NCBI GenBank assembly: GCA_034439615.1
Contig: JAWXAT010000041.1
Span: 1 to 62,419 of the forward strand
Origin: Oligoflexia bacterium
GTDB lineage: Bacteria > Bdellovibrionota > Bdellovibrionia > JABDDW01
Reading direction: 5' to 3'
Length of the DNA stretch: 62,419 nt
Part shown: positions 17,179 to 25,713 of the stretch, in pieces
Numbering within the stretch: the first letter of the stretch is position 1
Layout: each line of letters begins with the position of its first letter
The notes under the pieces: generated by a model
Told to the model about the DNA's origin: nothing
Seen by the model: the letters and a program-made list of their open reading frames with translations, nothing else
Database searches by the model: none
Made by a program: the position numbers and the translations under genes

Positions 17179-20100
17179 TCAAAAATGCGGTGTATATTTG
17201 CCACCACCACCACCACCACCATCAGTTGGTGTTGGTGTAGGAGTTGGTGTCGGTGTCGGTGTTGATTCGGGTGTCGGTGTTGGTGTCGGTGTCGGTGTTG
17301 ATTCGGGTGTCGGTGTTGGTGTTGAAGTACAATCCTTGGTTCCTTCACACGGCATACCGCATGTACCAGTGTATGGATCCCCGCTACATGCTTGTTCGGT
17401 GTCACCGCAACTTGGGGTGCAAGTTCTTCGGCAACATGGATTACATTCGCTGGAAACTCCCACTGGTGAGAAATTTGTCGGACATGTGGTATGACTGCAG
17501 GCCGCTTCTCCGCCGCCAGCAGCTGTCACCATTTGACCGCAGTTCAGAGGAGTTACCGTCGTTGTAGGAGTTACCGTCGCTGTAGGAGTTACCGTTGGTA
17601 TGGGTGTAATATTGGGCGTTGCAGTTGGTGTAGGTGTTGCCGCGCTACAGGCTTCCGCGCGACCGCATTGCTCACCGTTGGGTGCCTTTCCATCATTTAC
17701 AGCACACGAGCCAGTACAGCCTGCTATGCAGTCTTGTATTGCAGGCTGTGGTTGTTTACTAATTTGAATACAATTTAGAGGATTGGCAACACATCTACTG
17801 CCCTCAGGGTGAAACCCTGCATTGCAACTTTTTGCAGTAGTGAACACACATTGTCGCCAAGCGGCACCACCACTGTGGCAAGATTCCGTTCCGGTACCAA
17901 TTCCATTTTCAATGGGTCCTTCACAAGTGCGGGTAGTATTTGGTGAGCAACAAGCCTGGAGAAAATAACAATTATCCCCATTTGGCATAGTCGATAAGAA
18001 GTAGAAGCATCTTTCTTTAGATGGTCCAGAAGTAGCGCACCCATCTTTGCACTCGGGTACTCCGTATGAAGTCGGATTTGTTGTTCCGCCAGAGCAATAG
18101 CCCCCTTGGGTGGGTGGGCAGAGAGCCGGCTCACGATTCGTGCCCCAGCATCGGCTGCCAGACGTACCAAAATAGCTGCTATTAAAACAATATCTATTTC
18201 TATCACCGCAATCATTAGCTTGAGTACAGCTTGCTAATCGATAGCAAGCGCCAGATTCAGCACTCGCTACACCCGCATATTCATAACATCTACCGTCTAC
18301 AGTACAACCAGCGGTCGCACCATAAGCACTGCCAGTCTCGGGTCCACATCTTGGTGCATTGAACGATGCCCAATTTGATGTTGTGTTAGCAGGGCACGCT
18401 GCGCTGAGTACTTCGGGGCCTAAATTCATGGCTATGATTGTGGGATTTACAGGGTTATTTGGATCAGTACCTACATATAAAACAATTCCAAAATCGTTAC
18501 CAACTGGCAGAACAGGCTTAACATGATCTTGAGGAATCAATGGTGGTTCTTGTAGATCTGATTCACCCTTAACACCATTTGCTATATAGGCAATGCTGTC
18601 AGCGAAAATTTGTGGTTGAAATTGAGGTGCTACAATTAATGGTACTCTTAACGCCTTATTTGCACCTACTTTAATTGGTATTGCTGCGGGTTCAGAGATC
18701 GGATTTTTCTGAGCATCGGTGTAGTAATAGTACAGATGTGAACCGTCAGCTAAACGTTGATTACTTGAATTTGAAACCAGTACTGGTACTTTGATTTCGC
18801 CATTGCGTGGCACAGAAATCGGTTGAGGCAGTACTGATACGATGAATATACCACCACCATTTATATCTCTTACAGTGATGGGAAATCTCACCCCATCATC
18901 GGGAAATTGGAGATCGCCTACTTTCATGAATCCAACAAGCTCAATTACTTGTGATACGCTTGGTGTTCTTAGTTTAAAACTTACTGTGTATTTATTCAGC
19001 GCTGTGCAAGGAACGGAACTTCCATTACAGGGTGGCACACGTGTGTTGATTGTGCGTGAAGCTCCGTCAATAAAAAAACCAGCCCCACCAGCGTTTGTAG
19101 AAAGCTGAAAAGTGATTTTGCTGTTTACATCCCAATCTTTTACACCCGTGTTGGTGAGTTCGTATTGCACAGTGAAATCAGAAAATGAACTTGTGCTAGC
19201 ACGCACTACGCCATCAGAGGGTGAAGTCACTCGGGTTACTGTAGTCAAACCGTATTGATTATAATTGGCAATAGCATTTGGATTTGAAGTGAGACTCACT
19301 TCACCAGTTTGAGGTAAAGTGTTTGAGTATGCTGCGCGAATAACAGCAGCGTCTGCAGCAGTAAACTCAGAACTTCCGATCTCGACATTTTTATAAATTT
19401 CAAGTGGATCAAAATTAAACAGCCCATTAGAAATCTCAGTACGTCTGTAATGCATTAAAGATTTAAAAAGAAAATCAGGTCCATTAAAGTTTGATACTAT
19501 TTTATAATTCACATCATTGTGGAGCGCGCTATTTACTTTTATAAAGTCAACTCTTTTTGCCCACTGTTGCACGTGGGGAATGCCCAGTATGTGTGTTAAT
19601 TCATGAATGATTGTCCAGACATCCGCCAAGGGAGCAAGACCTATTTCGCTATGAGTGTTTTCATAGCGGCCTAAGTTTGCATATGAAGTATTAAATACAG
19701 TGCTTCTAACAAGCACGTAGTTTTTCTCATTTGTATGATTGATGCACGACACGCCAGCTATCGCACCAACGACATAGTCAGGTTGATTATCAAATGCTAG
19801 AACGTTACAGGCTTTAATAAAAGTTTCTCTAAGATTTGCAGCTACATCGCTTGAGAATTTGATTGGTAATCTTCCGCCACTCCATAAACCAATGGGGATT
19901 ATGTTTCCGTTTTGTGCGACAGCGGAACTAAAAAACAGATCTTTAAAATAGTTTTTTGAAATAACAGTTGTGGGTGGAGCATATTGAACTACTGGCCATG
20001 CAGCATCGCCATTAAGAGGCGCATAAAGTACAGTTGGGCTCACAGCCCCCGTGGACGGATTCACGAACTGTTCTCGTGGTACACCAAGTCTTGCTGACTC

Positions 20101-20298
20101 AGAAATCGCCAATGCTAAATTAAATAAGTCAGCACTTCCACCGGGTATGGAAATTGGGTTTTTTCCTAAACCTTTGATTCTTACATCGCCACAATTTTGA
20201 AACAGTATTATTTGTACAAAGGCAAATAATGCTAATAGATACCCAATTCTTCTTCTTGGTGTAATAAAATAGTCGAAGACTAATTTGAAAAACTTCAT
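17179..20298 (-). CDS. giant astacin-like metalloprotease lipoprotein with Cys-rich and Pro/Thr tail
   Basis: Residues here are numbered from the longer in-frame start at 20322. The signal has the lipobox LFQNC (Cys 44). A peptidase domain at about 145-335 has HELTHILGIPH (H240, E241, H244, H250) and the Met-turn SLMHY (288-292). This Met-turn, the helix GRLPIKFSSDVAANLRETF before it and FTAADAAVIRAAYS after it resemble astacins (M12A). Beta domains follow to about 650, then a region of Cys-rich segments to about 1000. The last 50 residues are Thr-Pro repeats ending in seven Gly and KYTPHF. ATG 20298 is chosen for its GGAG site. It is probably a surface-anchored predatory or adhesive protease; the substrate is unknown. 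Confidence 0.75.
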   Translation of the reverse strand: MKFFKLVFDYFITPRRRIGYLLALFAFVQIILFQNCGDVRIKGLGKNPISIPGGSADLFNLALAISESARLGVPREQFVNPSTGAVSPTVLYAPLNGDAAWPVVQYAPPTTVISKNYFKDLFFSSAVAQNGNIIPIGLWSGGRLPIKFSSDVAANLRETFIKACNVLAFDNQPDYVVGAIAGVSCINHTNEKNYVLVRSTVFNTSYANLGRYENTHSEIGLAPLADVWTIIHELTHILGIPHVQQWAKRVDFIKVNSALHNDVNYKIVSNFNGPDFLFKSLMHYRRTEISNGLFNFDPLEIYKNVEIGSSEFTAADAAVIRAAYSNTLPQTGEVSLTSNPNAIANYNQYGLTTVTRVTSPSDGVVRASTSSFSDFTVQYELTNTGVKDWDVNSKITFQLSTNAGGAGFFIDGASRTINTRVPPCNGSSVPCTALNKYTVSFKLRTPSVSQVIELVGFMKVGDLQFPDDGVRFPITVRDINGGGIFIVSVLPQPISVPRNGEIKVPVLVSNSSNQRLADGSHLYYYYTDAQKNPISEPAAIPIKVGANKALRVPLIVAPQFQPQIFADSIAYIANGVKGESDLQEPPLIPQDHVKPVLPVGNDFGIVLYVGTDPNNPVNPTIIAMNLGPEVLSAACPANTTSNWASFNAPRCGPETGSAYGATAGCTVDGRCYEYAGVASAESGACYRLASCTQANDCGDRNRYCFNSSYFGTSGSRCWGTNREPALCPPTQGGYCSGGTTNPTSYGVPECKDGCATSGPSKERCFYFLSTMPNGDNCYFLQACCSPNTTRTCEGPIENGIGTGTESCHSGGAAWRQCVFTTAKSCNAGFHPEGSRCVANPLNCIQISKQPQPAIQDCIAGCTGSCAVNDGKAPNGEQCGRAEACSAATPTPTATPNITPIPTVTPTATVTPTTTVTPLNCGQMVTAAGGGEAACSHTTCPTNFSPVGVSSECNPCCRRTCTPSCGDTEQACSGDPYTGTCGMPCEGTKDCTSTPTPTPESTPTPTPTPTPESTPTPTPTPTPTPTDGGGGGGGKYTPHF
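17243..17314. repeat. two perfect 36-bp tandem repeats
   Basis: Two identical 36-base units (17243-17278 and 17279-17314), with a partial third, encode part of the Thr-Pro tail of the astacin-like protein. The unit keeps the reading frame, so copy changes would alter only tail length. Confidence 0.9.
17549..17602. repeat. three 18-bp tandem repeats
   Basis: Three units of GGAGTTACCGTCGTTGTA, with one or a few changes each, encode the TVTPTA-type hexapeptides in the astacin-like protein. They form a second in-frame repeat block upstream of the tail repeats. Confidence 0.8.
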
Positions 20299-20468
20299 GC
20301 CACGCTCCATAGTTACGCCCACTAACTACCTAACCGATCGGCAATATTGTTTAAAACTTAAGTACTATAATGAGCATTGCGCTAAGTTATTGAATGGCAT
20401 GTAATATTCTTCAAAATTGGGCTTTGCCAAAAGTGTATTAAATAGCTAGGCTTTTTGTGGAGACGATC

Positions 20469-21218
20469 TTGAACCCTATTCATGTGAATTGCCCAGAGTG
20501 TCAAAAGCTTTTTATGGTTGAGACCCAAAGTCTTGCTGATGGACAGGCGCGTTTTCAATGTACTGGGTGTGAGGGTTTTTTTGCATTTAATTGGCCACAA
20601 CCTCCTGATGTTCAAACCGTAAGATCTCAAAGTTTTGATGGTAAAGATTTTATTCCAATGGGTTTACATCCAAAAGTTAATGCTACGATTAAAACGGTTG
20701 TACAAAAAACGCTTCACACTTGTGTTCGCTGTGGAGTGCAATCAGATGTTGATTATAAAGAATGTCCAAAATGTGGAGTGCTTTTTGAAAGAATAATAAC
20801 AGCAAAGCCGCCACAGCCAGTGGTGCCGCCCAGTGGACCAGAGGTAATGTCTGCTTGGGACGCCGTAAAATCACAGTACATCGATGATAAACGCCATGAG
20901 TTTTTTATTTTGATTTGTTTAAATAGAGACAATCTTGCATTTGCAAGTAGCCAGTATCGAGCGATATTAGCGGTGAATCCACATGATGAGATAGCACTTC
21001 GTATGCAAACTAGAATTATAGAACTTGCCACAGCTACATATGTAGCGACTCTGCAAAAACCAAATAAAAAACAGCCTTTGCGTGTTACAGGAATCATAAC
21101 AGGTGTTGCGGGGTTATTGATTTTACTTGGACTATTTTTACCTCAAGCGCGTGGGCTTGTCGCAGTTGGGTGTGCGATTTTAGTTTTTATTTTCGCTTTT
21201 AGAAATCTCAACAATTAA
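20469..21218 (+). CDS. zinc-ribbon membrane protein
   Basis: The N-terminus is an MJ0042-type zinc ribbon (NCPECQKLF and QCTGCEGFF), and a second ribbon (TCVRCGVQS and ECPKCGVLF) follows near residue 80. A helical segment resembling a tetratricopeptide unit (NLAFASSQYRAILAVNP) comes next. Two membrane helices close the protein (GIITGVAGLLILLGLFL and GLVAVGCAILVFIFAF). The TTG start is chosen because GGAG lies six bases upstream and the ribbon then begins as in related proteins; an in-frame GTG lies four codons earlier. The stop overlaps that of the S8 protease gene by TTAA. Function unknown. Confidence 0.72.
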   Translation: MNPIHVNCPECQKLFMVETQSLADGQARFQCTGCEGFFAFNWPQPPDVQTVRSQSFDGKDFIPMGLHPKVNATIKTVVQKTLHTCVRCGVQSDVDYKECPKCGVLFERIITAKPPQPVVPPSGPEVMSAWDAVKSQYIDDKRHEFFILICLNRDNLAFASSQYRAILAVNPHDEIALRMQTRIIELATATYVATLQKPNKKQPLRVTGIITGVAGLLILLGLFLPQARGLVAVGCAILVFIFAFRNLNN

Positions 21219-22549
21219 AGTGCTTGAGCAGCGTTTCTCTTTCCAGTTATTTGGTTCGGCGTACTGATGGCTTGTAAAAGTGCATTAAGAGTAACTTTTT
21301 CGTTTCTCTGGCCTTCAACAGTGACTGTTATGGGTGCTGATGCAACTGCGGTTGCAATACCCGTGGCGGGAATTGCGGGGAGCATCGCAAGAGCTGCATA
21401 GCTATTGAGTTTTCCGCTAGTACTTGTTTTATCGCGAAGTTCGGGTAGTTCATCAGCTGTTGCTATGATTTGTTTTTTCACCTGTGCTGCATTAAAATCT
21501 CGATTGTGAGCCAAGATCAAGGCTGCGACACCACTCACAAAAGCTGTTGCCTGTGAAGTGCCGGTCATTAAACCGTAATTGCCATTTGGCAGTGTAGAGT
21601 AAATTCCCTCACCTGGTGCTGCGAGGTGAACGGATTTGATTCCGTAATTACTGGTTTTAAGAACCTTAGCAAATGAATCAATGGCTGTAACAGAGATGAT
21701 GTTTGGAAGATTATAATCAGCTGGATAATATGGAGCTAAATCAGAATTAGAGCGTTCGTTACCAGCAGCTGCTACGAAGAGAACCCCTTTGTCATTGGAA
21801 TATTTTATCGCTTCAAATTCATCGTCGTTGGGTTCTGTTCCACCACCTGAATAATTAATAATGTGTGCACCCATTTTTGCGGCATAGCGAATAGCGCGTA
21901 CTGTGTTTCTTAAATTATCATTACCTTTTGAAGTGGGATCATAATACTTAAGCGCCATTAAACTGACTTTGGGGCAAACACCACTCATGCCAATGCCATT
22001 GCCGCCAACAGCACCAACGATGCCGGCGATGTGGGTTCCGTGGCCATGATTATCAATGACAAATGGTTTGTTATTTACGAAATCCCAGCCATTTATGTCG
22101 TCAATGTAACCGTTGTTATCGTCATCGATACTGTTGGTTGATTTACTTTTACCGTTTTTATCTAGCCCTGATTCACCAGGATTTTGCCAGATATTGGCGT
22201 GGAGATCAGAATGTTTAACATCAATGCCCGTATCAATGATGGCAACAACAACGTTTCGATCACCTTGAGTGATGCTCCAAGCATTGTTGACTTTAATATC
22301 ACTTGCGCCGTTAGTACCCATGAGGCCCCAGTTTTTTTGAATACTAGGGTCATTCATAATGATTTTTTGTTCACCTTTGGCTTTATCTAAATTGATAACT
22401 TTGGGGCTTCCTAAGCTCATCATACGTGTTGAATCGCTTGGTAAAACTTGTGAATCACCACTCACCCACATAGTTGCCCCGTGTACGGCAAGTACTGCTA
22501 GTGCGCCTGTGGCAAAGCTGAGAACCCATAATTTTACTACTTGAGCCAT
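21215..22549 (-). CDS. exported subtilisin-like serine protease (S8)
   Basis: A subtilase with an N-terminal membrane/signal segment (LWVLSFATGALAVLAVHGA) and a short prosegment. In numbering from an upstream alternative start (add 15 to this protein), the triad is D121 (IIDTGID), H185 (NHGHGTH) and S347 (GTSQAT), with oxyanion N279 (AAGNE). DDDNNGYIDD between Asp and His looks like a calcium-binding loop. A C-terminal extension of about 50 residues is low in complexity. The start at 22549 uses AAGGGG as ribosome binding site. It is secreted or membrane-held and may degrade host protein. Confidence 0.9.
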   Translation of the reverse strand: MAQVVKLWVLSFATGALAVLAVHGATMWVSGDSQVLPSDSTRMMSLGSPKVINLDKAKGEQKIIMNDPSIQKNWGLMGTNGASDIKVNNAWSITQGDRNVVVAIIDTGIDVKHSDLHANIWQNPGESGLDKNGKSKSTNSIDDDNNGYIDDINGWDFVNNKPFVIDNHGHGTHIAGIVGAVGGNGIGMSGVCPKVSLMALKYYDPTSKGNDNLRNTVRAIRYAAKMGAHIINYSGGGTEPNDDEFEAIKYSNDKGVLFVAAAGNERSNSDLAPYYPADYNLPNIISVTAIDSFAKVLKTSNYGIKSVHLAAPGEGIYSTLPNGNYGLMTGTSQATAFVSGVAALILAHNRDFNAAQVKKQIIATADELPELRDKTSTSGKLNSYAALAMLPAIPATGIATAVASAPITVTVEGQRNEKVTLNALLQAISTPNQITGKRNAAQAL

Positions 22550-22600
22550 GTTGGTAACCCCTTTTTCGTTCGTCTCTACAGGGATTAAGAGCAAAGGGGG
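22549..22600 (-). promoter_or_regulatory. possible RBS-masking hairpin in the S8 protease leader
   Basis: In the minus-strand leader, CCCCTTT (22599-22593) can pair with AAAGGGG (22564-22558), which contains the ribosome binding site eight bases before the ATG. The loop is 28 bases. Such pairing would lower translation; this is inference from complementarity. Confidence 0.35.
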
Positions 22601-22660
22601 TGCCGCTCAGAACTTAGGCTAAGTATTTGATATTACAGTATATATATTAGCTCTAGCTGA

Positions 22661-24835
22661 CTACAGATTGGACGCTTGGATATCCTCAAGGCACCATTCA
22701 GGGAAGTTTATGGTCTCGCCCTGTGAGTAGAGGCGTAAGTAATTGATAAAATTACGCATGATGAGTTTTACGTAGGTTCTCGTTTCTTCATAGGGAATGT
22801 CCTCAATAAAGATGAGTGGGTCTCCACGGTAGCGTTTTTTGATCCATTGTTGAATGGCTTCGGGGCTAGCATTGTATGCCGCTGAGGCGAGTACAAATTG
22901 GCCGTTAAAGAGATCCCAATAATTACGCAAATGTTGTGCTCCGAAATTCACGCTTAATACAGGGTCTAATAAATCTTGGGGTTCTTTGTAACGAAGGCCT
23001 GTTTTTGAGTCATACTGTTTTGCGATGAGTGGCAAAATCTGCATTAATCCAAATGCGTTGGCGGGGCTTACAGAGAGTGTATCAAAGCTTGATTCTTGTC
23101 TCATGATTGAAAGTATAAACTCAGGCCACAAACCTGTTTGTGCGCTGGCTGAATCAATAAGTTCTTTGTAGGGCTTTGGAAATAAAAACTCAGGATTTTC
23201 AACTAAAATTTTCGTGCGTTCTTCAGATGTGAGTTTTGATATTTTGCCAAAGATTGCGGCATATGAACCGGCTTTTGCATATTGTTGGAATATATTTTGC
23301 CAATCTTCAATGCCCACATCAGGCAGGGGTGATTCTTCGTCCAGAAATTGCCTGGCGTGTTTAAGTTCGCGAACAGATATGAGCCAATCAAAAAGCGTCC
23401 AAGAAACTTCTGTTGAACTGAAGAATTTTTTAGGAAGTTTTGTGAACCCGCCAGCATGAAGACTTGTTGGTTTTGGAATAGGGAGTTTTAATTCGCGATA
23501 TGCAAGAAGTGAGTAATAACTTAACGGGTCGACATTTTGAAGTTCTTCAAATTTGGCTTTAGCGAGTTCAGGTTGGTTGGTTGCTTGGTAAGCTTTGCCA
23601 AGCCAAAATATCTGTTGTGCACGTCGGCCAAGATCTTGCTCAGTGCTCAGTAGTAAATTAAATATCGAAATCGCTGTGTCGTAGTTTTTGAGTTTGAAAT
23701 TCAACCAAGCGTTATGCCATTGAAATTGGAGTTTGTTTTTAGGGTCTGTATTTTGAGTGGCGAGTTCCATTTGTAGGAGTGCTGGTTTCATTTTTTCTTG
23801 TTCTTGAAAAATAAGACTTCGAACGAAATTAATCTCACCTGTGGGGATTTTATTCTTAATCATTTTTTCAAGAGTTGATAATAATTTAAGAGCTTTTTTG
23901 TCTTTATGTTCTGTCCATTCAAATCGGGCGAAGCTTAAGCCACTTGAGAGAAAGTTTTTTGTAGTGTCACCCTTGCCTTTTTGAGATTTAAAAAAAACAG
24001 TGTCATACTTCCAAAGCCTACCCGCAGTTGCAAGTGCTTCTGGTTTTTTTTGAATAGCTTTATATGCGAGTTTTAAATTTTCAAAAGTAATGCGTGTTCT
24101 ATGAATGCTCACTGATTTTTGCTTCAAAGCTTTCTCATAAGCAATGACCGCTGCCTCATGATCGTGACTATAAGTCGCATCGAGCCCGACAGAAAACCAA
24201 TCTTCAGGCTTAGGGTTAAGTCGGGGAGCTAAACGATAAAGTTCTTTTTGAATTTCATTAAATTTTGCAACGCTGATTTTTTTTGCCTGACTAAGAGCAT
24301 TTTGCAAATAGAGAGTTTTGTTTTTTCGCGAGCGAGAAAGTTTAGAGGCATTTAAACATTGATTAACATAAGTTTCAGGCCCCAATAAATAAGCCAGCGG
24401 TACACTTGCATCAACGAGCGCTGAATGTAACCAACGCTTTGGTTTTTTTACTTCAATGAATTTATTTATTTTTTCAAATAGTGAGCGTGCAGACTCAACT
24501 GTTGTGTATTTACAAGTAAGTGCTTCATTGATTAGTGAAAATGCATGCAAAGGAAATTCTTCATTAAGGCTTAGTTTCTTAAAAATCTCGCATGCTTTTA
24601 GAATGTCTTCTGATTGCCAATGCTGACCTTGAGTGTAGAGAGCCCACAGTTGGTTATTTTCTTCGGGGTGATCAGTTTTAAATTTTTCAAGAATGAGATC
24701 ATAAGAACGCGTATCGAAATTTCGCGTCGACACCGGCGGCAGTGCTACGGTGGGTGCTTTGATGTCAGCTTGTGACTGAAATGAAAGTACCAATATAAAA
24801 AATGCGATAATTACTTGGTTTGATTTTTTTTTCAT
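22661..24835 (-). CDS. slt: soluble lytic transglycosylase (Slt-like)
   Basis: A periplasmic enzyme that cuts peptidoglycan to 1,6-anhydro products. It has a signal peptide (MKKKSNQVIIAFFILVLSFQSQA), about 500 residues of helical tetratricopeptide-like repeats, and a C-terminal SLT domain. The catalytic Glu is E581 in SIMRQESSFD, followed by ANAFGLMQILP and SAAYNASPEA as in Slt70. The length of 724 is longer than E. coli Slt (about 645). It begins inside the stop of mazG (ATGA overlap). It probably serves wall turnover. Confidence 0.92.
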   Translation of the reverse strand: MKKKSNQVIIAFFILVLSFQSQADIKAPTVALPPVSTRNFDTRSYDLILEKFKTDHPEENNQLWALYTQGQHWQSEDILKACEIFKKLSLNEEFPLHAFSLINEALTCKYTTVESARSLFEKINKFIEVKKPKRWLHSALVDASVPLAYLLGPETYVNQCLNASKLSRSRKNKTLYLQNALSQAKKISVAKFNEIQKELYRLAPRLNPKPEDWFSVGLDATYSHDHEAAVIAYEKALKQKSVSIHRTRITFENLKLAYKAIQKKPEALATAGRLWKYDTVFFKSQKGKGDTTKNFLSSGLSFARFEWTEHKDKKALKLLSTLEKMIKNKIPTGEINFVRSLIFQEQEKMKPALLQMELATQNTDPKNKLQFQWHNAWLNFKLKNYDTAISIFNLLLSTEQDLGRRAQQIFWLGKAYQATNQPELAKAKFEELQNVDPLSYYSLLAYRELKLPIPKPTSLHAGGFTKLPKKFFSSTEVSWTLFDWLISVRELKHARQFLDEESPLPDVGIEDWQNIFQQYAKAGSYAAIFGKISKLTSEERTKILVENPEFLFPKPYKELIDSASAQTGLWPEFILSIMRQESSFDTLSVSPANAFGLMQILPLIAKQYDSKTGLRYKEPQDLLDPVLSVNFGAQHLRNYWDLFNGQFVLASAAYNASPEAIQQWIKKRYRGDPLIFIEDIPYEETRTYVKLIMRNFINYLRLYSQGETINFPEWCLEDIQASNL

Positions 24836-25620
24836 TCCTCATCTTTAACTTGCTGCCAGAGCTTTTCTTTTTCTTCAAGTGACAGCAAGTTAAAGTCTAA
24901 GTTTTGCGCGGTGGCCCGTTCCAGTAGTTTTTTAAACCTAGTCTCGAATTTTCGATTAGCGGCCCGTGCCACAGATTCGGCTTCAAGTTTTAGATGCCTT
25001 GCCATCTGGGCCAGTGCAAAAAATAGATCCCCCAGCTCTTCCTCAGTGTGTTGTTTAGCCCCAGACCTATACGCTTGTTTAAACTCTTCCATTTCTTCGA
25101 CTACTTTTTCTAAAGCGCCGTCTGGACCTTCCCAATCAAATTTAAGTGACGTGGTTTTTGTTCCTATTTTATGAGCGCGTTGCAGTGCTGGTAATGAAAT
25201 TGGAATGTTAAATACACCGTCATCAGAAGATTTTTTTTCTTTACTCTTTGCTTCATTCCAGCTTTGTAAAGCTTCTTGAGAATCTTTAGCTTTGATATCT
25301 CCAAATACATGGGGGTGGCGGGTTACAAGCTTTGTGCAAATTCCTTCAACGACATCATCAAAATTAAAATGCCCTTGTTTTTCAAACATAGCTGATTGAA
25401 AAACCACTTGTAGTAAAACGTCTCCAAGTTCCTCTTTTATATCTTTTAGATTTTCTTTCTCAATAGCCTCAACAAGTTCGTGAGCTTCTTCGAGTATATT
25501 TGGTGTGATGCTTTTAGGAGTTTGTTCTTGGTCCCAGGGGCAACCTTGGGGGGACAAAAGGCCATTCATTATATCGCAAAGACTAGACATTTGACGCAAT
25601 GTGCTTGGGGGTTTTATCAT
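24832..25620 (-). CDS. mazG: nucleoside triphosphate pyrophosphohydrolase MazG
   Basis: MazG hydrolyses (d)NTPs to monophosphates and helps clear damaged nucleotides. Two MazG domains are visible: the first begins at CPWDQEQTP with metal ligands in ILEEAHELVEAI and EELGDVLLQ; the second has VVEEMEEFKQAY and EELGDLFFA. All metal-binding Glu/Asp positions appear intact. ATG 25620 with AAAGGA upstream gives the normal N-terminus; a longer form would overlap the divergent pgpH-like gene. It overlaps slt by four bases, so the two are co-transcribed. Confidence 0.93.
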   Translation of the reverse strand: MIKPPSTLRQMSSLCDIMNGLLSPQGCPWDQEQTPKSITPNILEEAHELVEAIEKENLKDIKEELGDVLLQVVFQSAMFEKQGHFNFDDVVEGICTKLVTRHPHVFGDIKAKDSQEALQSWNEAKSKEKKSSDDGVFNIPISLPALQRAHKIGTKTTSLKFDWEGPDGALEKVVEEMEEFKQAYRSGAKQHTEEELGDLFFALAQMARHLKLEAESVARAANRKFETRFKKLLERATAQNLDFNLLSLEEKEKLWQQVKDEE

Positions 25621-25713
25621 ATTTTGAATCCTTTTATGTAACGCTGTGCGTTTTATGTATATAAAGACCTGATGTTTTGGCAAAAAATGCCGAAACTTTA
25701 TACAGGTGCAACT

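Noticed and set aside
17226-17330. CRISPR-like array
   Set aside because: The repeats are adjacent, in frame and without spacers; they encode a Thr-Pro tail. No CRISPR array or cas gene is in the window.
17198-17494. Plus-strand frame with Pro7 and Gly-Val repeats
   Set aside because: It is the reverse reading of the Gly7 and Thr-Pro tail of the astacin-like protein.
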